From Spirogloea muscicola (taxonomy: Eukaryota > Streptophyta > Zygnematophyceae > Spirogloeales > Spirogloeaceae), in the NCBI GenBank assembly GCA_009602725.1, contig WELB01000018.1, positions 309,176 to 348,727 of the forward strand: a stretch of 39,552 nucleotides of DNA. Reading direction: 5' to 3'. Below are positions 21,323 through 32,667 of the stretch, piece after piece. Below the pieces are notes generated by a model. The model made no database searches, had not been told where the DNA came from, and saw only the letters and a program-made list of their open reading frames with translations. The translations under genes and the position numbers were made by a program. The first letter of the stretch is position 1. Each line of letters starts with the position of its first letter.

Positions 21323-23870
21323 CTATAGCTTTCCCTTGGACTTCATGGGCGCCCGCACCATATGTAGCCGCCGATATGCGATGTAGGCTGTTGCTGCCGA
21401 AAGAGTGTACCTGCGCATTCACAAGGACAGCCTCATACACATGTTGTTCTCATATACTGCTCAACATTTGCCCATACGCAAAGGGTGTTGCATGCGATAT
21501 CCTATGTAATACAGGTCCATTAACAAGCAATGTCCAACTACAAGCAATGTGCTGGCAATGAAGTAAAGAAAGGCAGGCGGTGTGAGATGGACAGTCCACG
21601 CTCAGGAATCAATTTCAGAAATCTATCAAGGTGGGCCACGGCTTAAAACATAGATAAGCAAGCCTTGACGACTCTATCACGTGATGCACCGTCGTTGACC
21701 TACCAGGTGATTGCATAGTTGAGATGGTCCTGTGGCATCACAGACTGCCGAACGAGCTCCGATGGTTCCTTGGGAATCGGCGACCCTTGCAACGTCGCCT
21801 CCAAGGCGCCACCATCTCTGATTGCGTCCACTAGCAGCGTGCCCGGCGGCAGGCCGCAGGCGGCCGCCATGGCAGGTACATCCATATAGAACCACTGCCC
21901 GGCGGTCGGCACATTTGCCGGCACAAAGGCGCTCGGCTGCTCGCTCGAGCGTACGACTCCGCAGATCCTCATCACAGGTGGCGGCGCTGTGCCCTGCCCA
22001 GCTAGCACATTCCACAGTCGTGTCACCACAAAATCTCTGTGGTGGTAATTTCTAGGTGTGCAGCGGGCTGTCAATGCCTGCCACCGGCTCCGCTACGACA
22101 GTGGGCACACACCTCCACCGCAGCGCTTTTAGCTTCATGTCCGGTGCTCCAGAAGTGCCACCAGCTCCTTTGGTGCCTATTATCATTTGTAACAACAGAG
22201 CCAGAGCCCGATGGACTGGCAGTCAAAGTGCGCACCGGCCCGGTAAGGGCCGCAACTTGATCGACGCCCTCGTTGTGGTCATGCTCCCTCCTCCACGCCT
22301 CAGTCACCCAGCCCCTGTTGACGAGGACCGGTGGCCGCGAGCTGCACCCCCATGGAAAACAGCAGTCATGGCTGTTGGGTTACACCATTCAACTAATCCC
22401 TAAATGCAACTGTTCAGATCCCAACATAGACCTGCAGAGCTTGAGTCTAGGCGGCACTGCGGAAGTCTGTGATGCTGCACGCCGCAAGCGTGCTGAGGAC
22501 CTGGAGAAGCTTCTACCACAGGCCGTTCTCAGCGTCGGGGAGGACCGGCGTGATGAGATAGTAGCCCTTCTCGGTGATGCCGCCAACGCTGCGCCCCCGT
22601 GGCCCGACAAACAGTGATCGTGCCTCGTCGAGCGTGCCCTCGCAGACCACCCTCCGATACTCAAGTGGGCCGGTATTGCCCGCCCCGCTACCTCCCACGT
22701 GCTGGCTGCTGCTGGCAGCAAGCTTCAGCTCCAGAGTCAGGGGCACCGGCTCCTCTTGTAGCCGCTGCTCACGCTGCTGGAGAAGGTCCACCTGCTCAAG
22801 CAATGGCCATCTCTGACTGCAGCTTTAGGTTCAAGAAGGCATCATATTGGATCTCTCAGAGTGTGCTACTAGCAGAGTGCGTGCAGCTTTTTACAAAAAA
22901 CTGCTGCAAAGCGGGAGCTTCAGTGCAAGAGCTGTCCTTGCACTGGACCACTGAAGCTGCTCAATCTAACACCACAAGTTGCTCTTCAATCCTATACACA
23001 TTTTACTTCCTGGAGCAACTAGATGAATAAGCACAACCTCTTCTGCACTACGTTGGCAGAGAAAGTTCCAGTGGCATACGTGGCTTCGGCTTGTTGCAAA
23101 GCAGAGCTCTGATGGACTGAGAGCACGGGGGCGTTGAGGTTCAGGAGGGGCAAGACCTTCCGCTGCCGCCTCTGAAGCTGCCACGTGCCGAGGCCGAACG
23201 CAGCAGCAGGGGGCAGGAGCAGCACAAGAATGGACCACCCAGGGGGCCGCTTCTCTGCGCCTGGTGGTACCACTCTTACCAGTGTTTCTGTGCATTACAA
23301 GCACAATTTTGCCTGTCATAAGCTGTGAACTAAAGTAGCACAGGTGGGGGCTGAACAAGGGGACGACACAAGGCACAGGCTCGCTGGTGCCTCAGCTCAA
23401 TGGTCCGTGGTGGTTAATCCATCATCCACAGTCTGAATATAGCTCACCGCTACTCCCTCAGTCCCATGCTAACGTAACTCCACAGACGGACCTGTCAACC
23501 TGCTCCGCAGTGCCCCCTGTTGCCGAAATTGGTCGTGACAGCAGCTTGGCCAGGCTCGGCGCCATCTGCGAAGCTCTAAGCTGAACCCCTCATAGTGCTC
23601 ACTGTGTGATCCCGCCCGCCGCAAGGGCCACAAGAGGCCGCAGATGCATCGCTGACCCAGCTTGCAGAACCACGCGCCGGCGCCCGGGATGTCGCTGCGG
23701 CAGTAAGCATCACCTGGCGGCGCGTGCGCAGAAGCAGCGGTGGAGAGTCGCTGGACGGGGCTTCCACACGGGGCGCCGTCAATGGAGCTCCAGAGGGACG
23801 GCCTCGAGACGGCAGCAGTGGATCGTCTGAGCTGCCGAGCGGCTGCCGCAAGGGCGGCTTTCAGATCCAT
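21323..23870 (-). CDS. SURF1, cytochrome c oxidase assembly factor
   Basis: Inner-mitochondrial-membrane protein needed for assembly of complex IV, probably at the haem a insertion step of COX1. Exons on the minus strand: 23870-23714, 23287-23157, 22791-22517, 22341-22113, 21993-21704, 21410-21323 (389 aa, phases consistent). The first exon is an Arg/Ala/Ser-rich mitochondrial presequence (MDLKAALAAAARQLRRSTAA). The first membrane segment precedes the family motif FGLGTWQLQRRQRK. LEYRRVVCEGTLD, RSLFVGPRG, GYYLITP, VLVNRGWV, WFYMDVPAMAAACGLP and SVMPQDHLNYAITW all match the SURF1 core, and the last exon carries the second membrane segment (YTLSAATAYIAYRRL). The exon 3 end is uncertain by 3 nt (donor at 22516 or at 22519). 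Exon 4 has a longer, less conserved loop than I would expect. Confidence 0.92.
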
Positions 23871-24790
23871 CGGGCGACGCGCCGGCGGAGCTCCTCAGCC
23901 AGCGGGCCCCCACGGCTGCAGCAGGCGCTGCCACTGAGACAACGGCAGTGGCCAGTGGCCCAGCAAGCCCAGGCGACACGCCGGCGATGGAATGGCGGCG
24001 CGGCAAGGCTGGGCAAGGCTGGGCAAGGCTCTGCCGTGGCAGAACTGGCGGCGTCTGGGAGCTGGCTAAGCAGCGGCTGCTGCACCTCCCTCCCCACCTC
24101 CCTCTCTCTCACTCTCCCTCCTCCCCTCCCCTCTCTTCTCTCTCCCTCGTCTCCCTCTGATGCCCACCACTCCCCTCCTCTCCCTGTCGCCCCCCTTCCG
24201 GCCCCAGCTCTCCCTCTCTCTCCGCATCCCAGGACCTCTGTCTCTCTATCTCCCTCTCAATCTCCTGTCTCTCGCATGTCGCAGTTCCAGTCGTCCTCGC
24301 ACCTGGCCTCCTTCCCTCGTCCCCTCCGCCAGCCTTCAGTGAAGCTCATCCGCTGATATTGAGCATTGGCACAGAGCAGGACCTTGCCGTCGCGCACGGC
24401 TGTCGTACCCCTTGATTATATGCGAAACGCCCATCTCCCACCTCGCAGCGGCACACGCCTGCATCCCTCCACAGGCCTCTTCCTGATGCTCGCCTGCTCC
24501 ATGCTCCGCTTGTGGAGTGCTGGAGGGCGATGACGCCACTGCTTGCCGCTCTCTCAACTGGTCCCTCGGCGGACGGGGCCAGCAGCGCTATGGACATGCG
24601 CAAGATTGCACAAGGCGGCAGCCGGAAGCCTGGAGAGGTGGCTGAGTCTCCTGGCATGCGGTGAGGCGACCAGCGACGGTCTACAGGCGACGGGCGACGG
24701 CGCTGAGCTATATCCCCAGTGCCAGAGCTTGAGGACGTCAATTGGGTTCTCGCCGCTGACGCACCGGCCGGGAGCTGCCAAGGAGTTGCC
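23871..24790. promoter_or_regulatory. Shared upstream region of SURF1 and U11/U12-65K
   Basis: The two genes are divergent and 920 bases apart. The region contains a triplicated GGCAAGGCTG motif around 24004-24030 and a strongly strand-biased CT-rich tract at about 24085-24290 (CTCCCTCTCTCTC type). No TATA box is obvious. Because the promoters share this space, some joint regulation is possible. Confidence 0.4.
24085..24290. repeat. Polypyrimidine (CT-rich) tract
   Basis: About 200 bases made almost only of C and T on the plus strand, with CCCTC and TCTCTC units. Simple-sequence DNA of this kind can form non-B structures and often lies in algal promoters or 5' UTR introns. Confidence 0.6.
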
Positions 24791-27700
24791 ATGGTGGAGC
24801 CTCCTGGCGCGCCAAAAGGCTGCGCCACTGCTACTGCAGCAACGCTGCTCGTGAAGCACATTCCCGACACAGTGCAGCCAGAGACGCTGCAGTGCCTGCT
24901 CGCCCACTACGGCGCTGCGGTCGTCCGGCCCTGCTCGGTTGGCAGGTCGGACCGCAGCCGCAGCCTCGTGGATGCCCTTGTTGATGGGCGGCCATGCCAT
25001 TGCACGCTTGGGATGCCAGAGGCTGACAGGGGCCCGTGCGGCGGGGGCGGCTGCGGCTGCTGCTGCTGCTCTGCAGGCTGAAGAACTGCGCCTACGTCGA
25101 CTTTGCCGACGTGGCCGCCGCCGTACGGGCACAGGCGCAGCTCCACAGGTGCGCTGTTCAGCCCTTGGCTTCGTAGCAGCAAGACGTTGCACAAGTGGCA
25201 TGCAGTCCTGCCACTGCCATTTACTGGAGGACGAGACCGACTCCGCAGGCGCCACCGTAGATCACGGCATGTCTCTGCGTCAGCAGCATCCTGCCCGTGC
25301 CGCTGCAACCGCAACTGGGTGGCTCTGAGCCCGTCTTCTGTGCTTGGTGTCTGCCCCCGCCTTCTTTGCATGAGCGCGCCTGTACATTGGTGCTCTTGCC
25401 GGTTACTCAAGCACCATATACCAAATAACCAGAGTCACGTAGTAGGGCTCAGGGCTTTGGGTTCTGTGTCAGTTACTTAGGCTCATGGTTTAGCTGTCAG
25501 GGCTTCTGCTAGGACTAGTCCCGGGGTTGACCCTCGTTGGCGCCCCCCAGGCTGCGACTCCTGAACAAGACGCTGTGGGTCGGGCGTGCGCCTGAGACCG
25601 AGCCCAAGGCCGAGCTCGCCGGTGGTAGCACTGCCAAGGCCGTGGTGGTGTCAGGCGCCCGCAGCAGCGGCCCCACTCCAGCACCGGCACCTATCGCTGT
25701 GCAGGCAGCTGCCGCCCCACCTGACGCTTCTCTCGAGCTCCACGCTCTCCCGCCGCCTTCCTCGCCACAGCCGGCACTTCGGAGACCGTACCTCGCCAGT
25801 CCCACCGAGCTGCAGTCGACTGCCAGCTTCAATCTAAGACCTGTCCTGCGAGGTCCCGCCCCTGTACCGACCCTGCTGCCGGGAAGCTATGCGGCAAAGC
25901 CTCCACCTCCTGGCGAGCCAATCGCTCCCTCGCTCGGCGTCGACTACCCATTCCCACCTGACTTGGAGTTCGTCCCATGCTCCCTCCGTCAGTATGGACT
26001 GTCGCCATGGTGTGAAGAGTACAGAGTGCTTGCTGTGCTGTAGTTTCGTTCCTGCAGTCAAGCTTGCCTACTCTCAAGTACTCCTCAATGTTATGTGGAT
26101 TTATGTTCATACAGTTTGGTAGTCCAATGCTGTTGTGAGGTCTGTGTTGAAGCGGCGGATGATGCTGATGCTTATGACTAAACACGGGTGCTGGCTTCTG
26201 TCGCGGCATATTGGCAGGTATGCCTACCCTCCCCCAGACAGCAACATTCTCAGCAACATCACGAGTGCGCTCATCGCGGTGCCACGGCTCTACACGCAGG
26301 CAGGCTGGCCTTGCCCACATCCCTTTGTCATACCCCTTTGCTCTGGGGCGGCAGCCCCTTCCACACAGGAACTTGCACTGGCTTCGCTTTGCCTCGCTTG
26401 CCCTTGCACCACAAGGCATGAAGATGTGCATGCTTTCAACGGCCTGTTTCTTGCATGGAGCTCTCACTTGTCAAGTCTTCTGGCAGCATCCGCTCGACTG
26501 GAGACTGAGATTGTTGTCTCGCTTCTTGGGTATTGCCAGATATGGATAAAAAGCTTGCATACTGACATTTGTGTGGTTGTCCTTGTCATGATCAAGCTGA
26601 GCCCTTTCTGGGGGTGTGTGCCTGTGACAGGTGCTCCATCTTATGAACAAGATGAACCTTCCTGCACCATTTCGGCCGGCCGTCCCCACTCCTCCATTCC
26701 CCTCAGCTGCCCCGCCTCCAGCGCCTCCCTCTTCTCCTCCCCTGACTGCTCAAGCGGCTCCTGAACTTTCCGACGGCGAGTCGGAGCTTGAGTCTGATGA
26801 GGAGGTCTGCTGGCGAACCAGCCCCATGCCTACTCCAATGCGAGCCATGTCGAAAATTGGCAACTGGCAATTGTGACTCAGGACTGTGCATAATCCTCTC
26901 ACTGAATTGCTTTGAGACTAGTTTTTAAAGCCAATGCACGCGACCAGGTGAGGGAAGGAGAAGGAGAGGATGCCCTTACATCCGGCATAAGACCAAGGAA
27001 GAAAGCGAGGGTCTCCGTCACAAGCTTGCCCCCACTGAAAGACGTGGCCAAGCCTACTTCCGTCATCAAGAAGAATGCAACCGTCATCCAAGTACGAGCA
27101 TTCTAGCTGTTGACATAAGACCTGCAGACATATTGACTGTGCTACACAGTCTGGGGGCCTAGAAGCTTGTCGTACACCATAAAATATGCTCAAAATTCTG
27201 TCTTCAATGAAGCCGTGTATAAATCAGGTGACTGAGTGCACTGACTTTCTGATCTGACGATGTGCTTCAGATAAAGTTAGGGTCAAAGCTTGCTCCAGCA
27301 CAACGACCAGGAGCAGGTGAAGAGACAAGAGCCGCTCGGAAGCAGAACTCTGACTTGGCTGTCATTGAGGAGATTCAGAAGAGCAAGCTGTCGCCCGAGG
27401 AGATCCTAGCCATGCCCATGTTCAAGGTGCATGTGTTGACCGTCTGGCTTGGCCAATCAGAACCCCAATTTAGTCCAGATTACCTACAATTTTGGGTCAA
27501 CTAGTTCGTCCACCTGCACCTCCAATCAAGCACTGTGTGATGCACTATACAGAACTCCTGTATGAGGGGCCGGCAAGCAGTCTCAACACGCTTGGCAATG
27601 ACCCAAATCAACGCGTTCAATCAACTTCCATTTCCAGAATTACTCAGTGGGAGAGCCTTCGGACGTCCTTTACATCAAGAACCTGGCCAAGGATGTCACA

Positions 27701-28527
27701 CAAGAAGATTTGCTGCATATCTATGGCAAGCATCTCCTGACAAACCCTTGACTGCTAAGTCTATGCTCTTAGCAGGACTGAGTAGCTCTTACACTTGATG
27801 AGTGCCACTGAAGTCTGTGATATAATACAAGCATGGCTCACAGCAAGGACGCAATATTGTGGAGCAGGTCCTTTTGTGGGATCAGAAGAGACTGCAAAGG
27901 AAGAGCTTGGCGTGAAGCTAATGCAGGTTACTTGCAAAGACCTGATTCTACATAACAATACATGTTCTTTGACATAAGCATGGGGCCACATTGGGGTTCC
28001 AATCACTGATGCAATGCAGAAGTTCGTCAGGTTGCAACCTTTCTTAAGTAGAATGCTCGTTAGACGGATATTGTCTCTGATGTCATGTAGACTTGAACGT
28101 AGCACACCCAGACACTAATCCAGGAAGTACTCCATGTGCCTGACTCAGGAGGGTCGTATGCGCGGGCAAGCTTTTGTGACTTTCCCAGCCCCCAACCTGG
28201 CTCAAAAAGCTCTGGTAAGTGGTACATACTGCTCCTCTTATCGTAAAACTACACATAAGGTAGATTTATGCACAACAGTCCAAAGCAGCAGACTGGCAGT
28301 CTATGCAGTTGTACTGCAAGCAACAGTGGCCGTTTGCACGTAAAGTCCAAAAGTCCAACTACATATATGAAATAGGGGATTTATATAGGACAATTTGTGG
28401 ACTTCAATGTCATTGGCCTTGCTTGTGTCAGGTCGCCACACATGGCTACTTGCTGAAGGACAAGCCCATGGTTGTCCAATATGGACGCAAGCCTGTCACT
28501 CGTAAAAGCGACGAGGGGAAGAAGTGA
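24791..28527 (+). CDS. RNPC3: U11/U12-65K, minor spliceosome protein (RNPC3)
   Basis: Component of the U11/U12 di-snRNP that recognises U12-type introns. In known systems the N-terminal half contacts U11-59K and the C-terminal RRM binds U12 snRNA. Exons: 24791-24945, 25077-25148, 25551-25967, 26218-26299, 26631-26804, 26948-27091, 27271-27426, 27638-27725, 27868-27926, 28149-28214, 28432-28527 (502 aa). ATG 24791 is the first Met after an in-frame TGA at 24704. RRM1 (residues ~14-90) has TLLVKHIP and NCAYVDF. A Pro/Ala-rich linker follows, then the family signature LGVDYPFPPDLEYAYPPPD and ALIAVPRLYTQVLHLMNKMN, an acidic stretch, a basic stretch, and RRM2 (about 405-495) with VLYIKNLAKDV and MRGQAFVTF. 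Introns 4 and 8 use GC donors (CAG|GCAGGC, ATG|GCAAGC); for intron 8 no GT alternative precedes the stop. Exon 6 start is the least certain. Confidence 0.93.
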
Positions 28528-29582
28528 TATTCAAAGGTGAACACTCCAGCTCTTGTCAAACTCCGTGGCACACTTCCTTATTCTACTAGCATGGGTCAAG
28601 ATTGCAAGCAAGGATGGCATGCACAAACATCTCTTGATGAAGCCATGGCCTTTTCAGGCGAATGGAGAGCAGCAGAACTGCTTCCACTGTCCACTTTCTT
28701 TGAGGATACATGGCAGCTATTGGCTCCAAAGGGATCATAAGGCCAGGATGCAATACACATGGTTAGCATGATTGCAACTGCATCATGTATGAAATCATGA
28801 CAGCAGGCAGATCTTCATATGTATGTGCATGGATCCACGTGCCCTGTGCCCAATGAGACCTTCTCGCCCTGCTTCGTCTTTGATGCAAGCACAGTCATCT
28901 GCATGTGTTGTCGTTCTACCAAGATGAGACTGATGCATGCATGCAAAGCTCGTGTACCACTTCAACGTGGTGGCCAAGCTCATGTACCCCGCCCATAGGT
29001 CCTCTGGGCTTGCACAGGACTGGGCTCTGGGCTGTAAATCTCCAAGCGAAGGCTCTTTCATGAGGTTGGCTGTGAAAGGCCATCCCGAAATGACGGACAA
29101 AATCTAAGCCCAACACGAGCGCAAACTACACAGCAGTACACCTGGCTACCGTTAATAGCGACGTTAGTAAGCCTAGTTGACAGTCGCAAATTGGAATGAC
29201 TAGTAGCAGCTCTTCCAACAGCGAAAGGCCCGCGGTGCACTAGAAGAATAAGCGAGGCCAAGCTGAGCCAACACACCGTTAAGATGAAAGCAAAGGTAGT
29301 AAAGGAGGCTGGCCGTCGGAGGAGGCCACCGCCAATGACCTGAAGCGGCAGCCAAGGCACAGTCACCACGAAGATGCTAGGCGAAAGCTTATGATAGTCG
29401 CAAAATGCAAAACAATAGGCTCTTCCGAAGGCGATGGCTGTGCCGAGTAGTGCGCTGTGGGAGCAATGGTGGCGAGGAGGGCTTTCCATGACAATTCTAA
29501 ACCCCTCAAATCCATGAACAAATATATAATACAAAGGACAAGGTCTGCTGGGGCCCGGGAAGCAAGACTCTTCCAGTAGATG
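28528..29582. other. Intergenic, 1 kb
   Basis: Between U11/U12-65K and element E. Contains a decayed antisense hairpin unit at 29060-29105 (GGCTGTGAAAGGCCATCCCG then ACGGACAAAATC). The rest has no recognisable gene. Confidence 0.45.
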
Positions 29583-29630
29583 GCTGTGATTGGCCAGCCC
29601 AGACAAAAGATGAACAAAGGAGGGGCAATG
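29583..29630 (+). repeat. Left ~48-bp direct repeat flanking element E
   Basis: GGCTGTGATTGGCCAGCCC, then AGACAAAAGATGAACAAAG, then a purine-rich end GGGGCAATGAG. It matches 32668-32717 with a few substitutions and a 2-bp length difference, and the similarity stops abruptly on both sides. The repeat itself is an antisense hairpin-tail unit. Confidence 0.75.
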
Positions 29631-29638
29631 AGGAAGAA

Positions 29639-32350
29639 GTGGCACTCCAAAAAAGAAGTGGTACTCCCAATGGGGGCGGGCACTGGGAGGAGCTCCTGGC
29701 CAGGCACGACGCAGCCGTGGCGGCGTCCGCGGCCAACCGTGGTGGCCGAGGGGCAACACACGCCCGGGCCGCCAGCGTCCGCAGGGCTCTTCGCTACGGC
29801 CACGCGGGTGAGCTCTCCCGGGCGGTGCAGGCCCTGGACGATGCGATGCTGGCGCCGACCAGTGCGGCCACTCGGGCGGCCCTGGACTCCCTCCACCCCC
29901 CGGCCAGCTCCTCCCTGCCACCGTGGTTGGCCGCGTTCACCCCGCCGGAGGCGGTGGTCTTGGAAGCCGACGCCCTCAAGAAGGCTCTCCAGACCAGCCG
30001 TCGCGCAGCCGCCGGCGGTCCCTCCCGCATGCTCACTGAGCACCTGCGGGAGATCTTCCTCGAGGGCGAGGCGGCGGACTTCAACGCGCTGCTGCAGATC
30101 TGCCAGCACCTGGCCAGGGACAATGTGCCGGCCAGCATCCGTGGCGTCCTGTGCGCCAGCACGCTGCTCGCCCTCGACAAGCCGAGCGGGGGGGTCAGAC
30201 CCATTGCCATTGGGGAGGTCCTGTACCGCCTGGTGAGTCGCGTACTCTGGCAGCAGCATGCGGGGCCGGCGCAGGTGCACATGGCGCCACACCAGTACGG
30301 CGCGGGGCTGCGGAGTGGGGGTGAGGCCGTCGTCCACGGGGTCCGTGCAACCTTGGACCAGCACCCGAGCTGGCTGGTGCTTGCCGTCGACGTGGCAAAC
30401 GCCTTCAACACCGTGGAGCGCGCCTGCATTGCGGAGGAGCTCCGGGCCTCCTTCCCCTCCCTGGTCCCCTTTTTCCGCTTGGGGTACGGTCAGCCCAGCG
30501 ACCTCCTCTGGTGGACAGGGGGTGATCAGGTGGAGGTCCTGCAGTCCCGCTCGGGCACGCGGCAAGGGGACCCCCTCGCCGGCTTCTTCTTTGCGCTCGC
30601 GCACAACCGGGCTCTGCAGGCTACCGCTGCGGCCCACCCAGGAGTCCTTCTTCCCACCTACGCGGACGACACCACCATCGTCGGCCCTCCGGAAGACGTG
30701 GCGGCGGCCTTCGTTACTTTCACGCAGCAGCTGGCCACCCTCGGCCTGACCATCCGGCCGGCGAAGTGCGCGGCTTGGTCCCCTGGCGTGATCCTACCCA
30801 CCCTGGCGCTGCCCCCGGGCTGCCGGACTCCGGCAGACGGCTTCACCCTCCTGGGAGTCCCCATCGGCACGCCAGCCTTCGTGGAGGGGCAGCTGCGAGC
30901 CCGCCTCGTGGAGCACCTTCAGCCCGCGGCCCGGCTCCCCGAGCTGGAGGATATGCAGCTGTCCTTGGCCATGCTGACCAAGGCCATCGGGCAGCGGCCC
31001 CAGTACTTGACGCGGGCCACCCCGCCGTCCCCAGAGGCATTGGCGGCGTACGCGACTTTCGACGCGGGCATGGTGGCGAGCTTGGCGGCCCTGGTCCGCC
31101 ACCAGGGCTTCCCCCAGTCGCCAGCCGCTATCCACCAGGCGGCGCTACCCATCAGCCACGGGGGTCTCGGCCTGCGCCCGCTCGTCCGCTCATGCCGGGC
31201 TGCATACCTCGGCAGCTGGGCGCAGACTGCCGCCTCCGTGGCTCAGCGCTTCATGGTCCATGGCCGGCGTGCACTGGAGCAGGCGGTGGTGGAGGTGGAC
31301 AAAGGCGCGCTGCCGTTCCAGGTGGCGCTTCGCACCGCCCACCAGGAGCTGCTCGCGGCGCACCCCGACATGGCCGGCCAGGCGGTCTCCTTTGCGCACC
31401 TCGCGCACACCGCTGACCTGCGCGTCCAAGCGCGCTTCGCGGCCGTCGTCGACAAGGCCGCCTACACCACCGCCGTGCTGCAGCTTCCTGAGGCTGACCT
31501 GCGCGGGCGCGCGAGACTACATTCGGCCTCCTCCCCGGGGGCAGCGGCGTGGCTCCAGGCACTCCCCATCACTGACGCCCTGACCCTCCCAGATGAGGTG
31601 TTTCGCACTGCCGTCCACCGGCTCCTGGGGCTGCCGCCTCCATGCCTCCAGGGCGTGCGTCAATGCCAGTGTGGCGAGCGAGGGGCCAAGCCTGGCGAGC
31701 TGGCTGCTCACGTCCTGCGCTGTTCCCATGGCGGCGAGAGGACGGCGGCCCACGACCGCCTCCGGGACGCGATGCACAGCATCCTGGTGGAGGCTGGCTT
31801 CGCGGTGGCAGCGGAGCACTCCGGCGTCATGCCGCTCCAGGCCAGGGCCGACGGTCTCCACGCTCGTCGCGTCGACCTGGTGGCCACCCCACAGGCCGGC
31901 GGGCCACGTCTGCTTCTGGATGTGGTGACTACCGACGCATTTGACCGCTCCCACCCAGCCCAGTCTGCCACCAAGGCTGGGTATGCGGTCGCCTGCGCCG
32001 CTCGGGCAAAAGAGATCAAGTACGCCGACCATCCACCGGAAGACGAGTTCTTCCCGTTGGCAATTGACATCCATGGGGCACTGGGCGCTCGGTGGCTTGA
32101 GCTACTTAACCAGCTCGCCCGCCACGCAATCGCCCGTCGCTTCCATGGTGAACCGGTAGACTTTCCTGCAGCCGGGTCGCTGGCGCAAGTGTATCGCATG
32201 CGCTTGGCCGTCTCGCTGCAGAGGTCCATGGCCCGTGCGCTGCACCTTCGTGCCGGGAGAGCCCTCGCTGCTGCCTCTGGCTCTGTCCAGGGGACCCACT
32301 TCCAGGACCCTAGCCTCTCTGATTTGCGGCTGCTTAGCAGGGGTTACTGA
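29639..32350 (+). CDS. Reverse transcriptase-zinc-knuckle-RLE protein of element E
   Basis: Uninterrupted frame of 903 codons from a GTG at 29639; the first ATG is at 29846 (codon 70), so the true start is unknown and probably lost upstream. RT runs from about residues 110 to 440: RPIAIGEVLYRLVSR, then motif A VLAVDVANAFNTVER, motif B GTRQGDPLAGFFFALAHNRA, the catalytic TYADDTTIVG, and FTLLGVPIGTP. A long thumb/linker follows. Near residue 680 is the knuckle CQCGERG...HVLRC. The endonuclease shows RRVDLVATPQAGGPRLLLDV (Asp-x14-Asp), AKEIKYADHP (Lys) and LAIDIHGALG. The protein presumably nicks DNA and primes reverse transcription from the nick. All catalytic residues look present, unlike copy A, which argues for a recent insertion. 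The strand opposite has long chance frames only. Confidence 0.9.
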   Translation: MALQKRSGTPNGGGHWEELLARHDAAVAASAANRGGRGATHARAASVRRALRYGHAGELSRAVQALDDAMLAPTSAATRAALDSLHPPASSSLPPWLAAFTPPEAVVLEADALKKALQTSRRAAAGGPSRMLTEHLREIFLEGEAADFNALLQICQHLARDNVPASIRGVLCASTLLALDKPSGGVRPIAIGEVLYRLVSRVLWQQHAGPAQVHMAPHQYGAGLRSGGEAVVHGVRATLDQHPSWLVLAVDVANAFNTVERACIAEELRASFPSLVPFFRLGYGQPSDLLWWTGGDQVEVLQSRSGTRQGDPLAGFFFALAHNRALQATAAAHPGVLLPTYADDTTIVGPPEDVAAAFVTFTQQLATLGLTIRPAKCAAWSPGVILPTLALPPGCRTPADGFTLLGVPIGTPAFVEGQLRARLVEHLQPAARLPELEDMQLSLAMLTKAIGQRPQYLTRATPPSPEALAAYATFDAGMVASLAALVRHQGFPQSPAAIHQAALPISHGGLGLRPLVRSCRAAYLGSWAQTAASVAQRFMVHGRRALEQAVVEVDKGALPFQVALRTAHQELLAAHPDMAGQAVSFAHLAHTADLRVQARFAAVVDKAAYTTAVLQLPEADLRGRARLHSASSPGAAAWLQALPITDALTLPDEVFRTAVHRLLGLPPPCLQGVRQCQCGERGAKPGELAAHVLRCSHGGERTAAHDRLRDAMHSILVEAGFAVAAEHSGVMPLQARADGLHARRVDLVATPQAGGPRLLLDVVTTDAFDRSHPAQSATKAGYAVACAARAKEIKYADHPPEDEFFPLAIDIHGALGARWLELLNQLARHAIARRFHGEPVDFPAAGSLAQVYRMRLAVSLQRSMARALHLRAGRALAAASGSVQGTHFQDPSLSDLRLLSRGY

Positions 32351-32667
32351 GTAATTTGTAGCTGCTTTCTTTCTTTGTGTGCTTTGGTTTCTTAGCGCTT
32401 CCTCTGGCTTCCTCTGGCCCCCTTCTCGTTCTTTGTTCATTCTTTTTTGGGCTGGCTTGTCCAGCCCCTATCCTCAATGGGCGAGCCCTTTCTTTTCAAT
32501 GGGGGCAAGGGCTGCGAAAAGCCAGCCCAAAAGAATTGACAAAGGTTCGAAGGGGGCCTAAGAGCGTTGAGCAGCTACAAAGAAGAAAGTGCTCGCCCAT
32601 TGAGAATAGGGGCTGGAACAACCAGCCCGAAAAGGGGCCTGAGGGTGCGATCCAAGTGGGGGCAAGG
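32351..32667 (+). repeat. 3' tail of element E with hairpins in both orientations
   Basis: After the stop the sense tail contains CTTTGTTCATTC and TTTGGGCTGGC-TTGT-CCAGCCCC followed by CAATGGGCGAGC (32430-32492). From 32505 on the same unit appears in antisense: GGGCTGCGAAAAGCCAGCCC (32513-32532) and GAAGAAAGTGCTCGCCCATT with GGGGCTGG-AACAA-CCAGCCC (32583-32632). The point of inversion is about 32500. Confidence 0.75.

Larger units (their letters stand above)
29631..32667 (+). mobile_element. RLE-type non-LTR retrotransposon, element E (coding part intact)
   Basis: 3.0-kb element between two ~50-bp direct repeats. It consists of a short 5' part, one long ORF and a hairpin-containing 3' tail. 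It encodes RT plus a C-terminal zinc knuckle and restriction-like endonuclease and no apurinic endonuclease, so it belongs with the early-branching RLE group of LINEs (R2, NeSL, Utopia and relatives); the exact clade cannot be assigned by eye. The first ~40 bases look like antisense tail sequence (GAAGTGGCACTCC repeated as GAAGTGGTACTCC, compare the complement of 15555-15574), so the element is probably 5'-truncated. Confidence 0.85.

Noticed and set aside
29363-30637. 424-codon minus-strand frame opposite element E
   Set aside because: Antisense shadow of the GC-rich RT gene. No motif, and it runs into the hairpin repeats.
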